From an uncultured Clostridia bacterium (GTDB taxonomy: Bacteria > Bacillota > Clostridia > Christensenellales > Borkfalkiaceae): a stretch of DNA of 6,255 nt. Where the stretch lies: positions 1 through 6,255 of the forward strand of contig CANPWF010000104.1 of the NCBI GenBank assembly GCA_947581885.1. The letters are read 5' to 3'. The notes beneath the pieces are model-generated. The model worked only from the letters and a program-made list of their open reading frames with translations, was not told the DNA's origin and did no database searches. The position numbers and the translations under genes were made by a program. Each line of letters starts with the position of its first letter. Position 1 is the stretch's first letter. This document shows positions 6,206 to 6,255 of the stretch, in pieces.

Positions 6206-6255
6206 GTCACCCTGAGCCGAAGGGTCGTCCGCCCTTGACGACCCTTCGAGTCGAA
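6206..6255. repeat. Palindromic repeat with CACCCTGAGCC lead, cut by the window edge
   Basis: CGAAGGGTCGTC (6218-6229) is a perfect 12-base inverted copy of 6237-6248, with a 7-base loop CGCCCTT. It is preceded by GTCACCCTGAGCC (6206-6218) and followed by AGTCGAA to the window end. From memory, CACCCTGAGC...CGAAGGGTC elements are widespread dispersed repeats in Firmicutes and other bacteria. No open reading frame or T-tract accompanies it, so it is better called a REP-like element than a gene terminator. Confidence 0.65.

Overview
The window holds two complete genes that face each other, plus repeat-rich intergenic DNA. The sequence is GC-rich, while its promoters and ribosome-binding sites are of the AT-rich Firmicutes type. 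The large lipoprotein combines InlB-like and BspA-type repeats, and the aldolase is the roughly 310-residue anaerobe class II type. Together these suggest an uncultured gut Clostridia lineage, perhaps Christensenellales or Borkfalkiaceae-like. The taxonomic guess is inference only.

Layout. Positions 1-198 carry no gene. They hold a long imperfect inverted repeat (22-68), a small palindrome (74-87) and an AT-rich patch (163-179). A near-consensus sigma-A promoter (199-228) drives a 1534-residue secreted lipoprotein (297-4901, +). The protein has a lipobox signal peptide, two InlB-type B repeats, a run of about nine diverged repeats of roughly 80 residues built on an 'LxLDGYxNATY' motif, five BspA-type leucine-rich repeats and a beta-rich tail. 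A strong GC hairpin (4922-4947) sits between the two convergent genes and probably terminates both. A class II fructose-bisphosphate aldolase follows on the minus strand (5036-5971) with its own promoter (5997-6025).

The last 200 bases, upstream of the aldolase, contain no gene. They hold a C-rich tract, a 70-base element that can fold into a perfectly closed three-way junction, and a second palindromic repeat that runs to the window edge. Hairpin loops in both elements share the sequence CCCTTG, so they look like dispersed palindromic repeats rather than gene-specific signals.

Each gene appears to be transcribed alone, and nothing links the two functionally. One is a cell-surface protein of unknown ligand; the other is a central glycolysis enzyme. 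I found no defence system, CRISPR array, tRNA, rRNA or transposase. The most novel items are the roughly 80-residue repeat family in the lipoprotein and the folded repeat elements at the right end.
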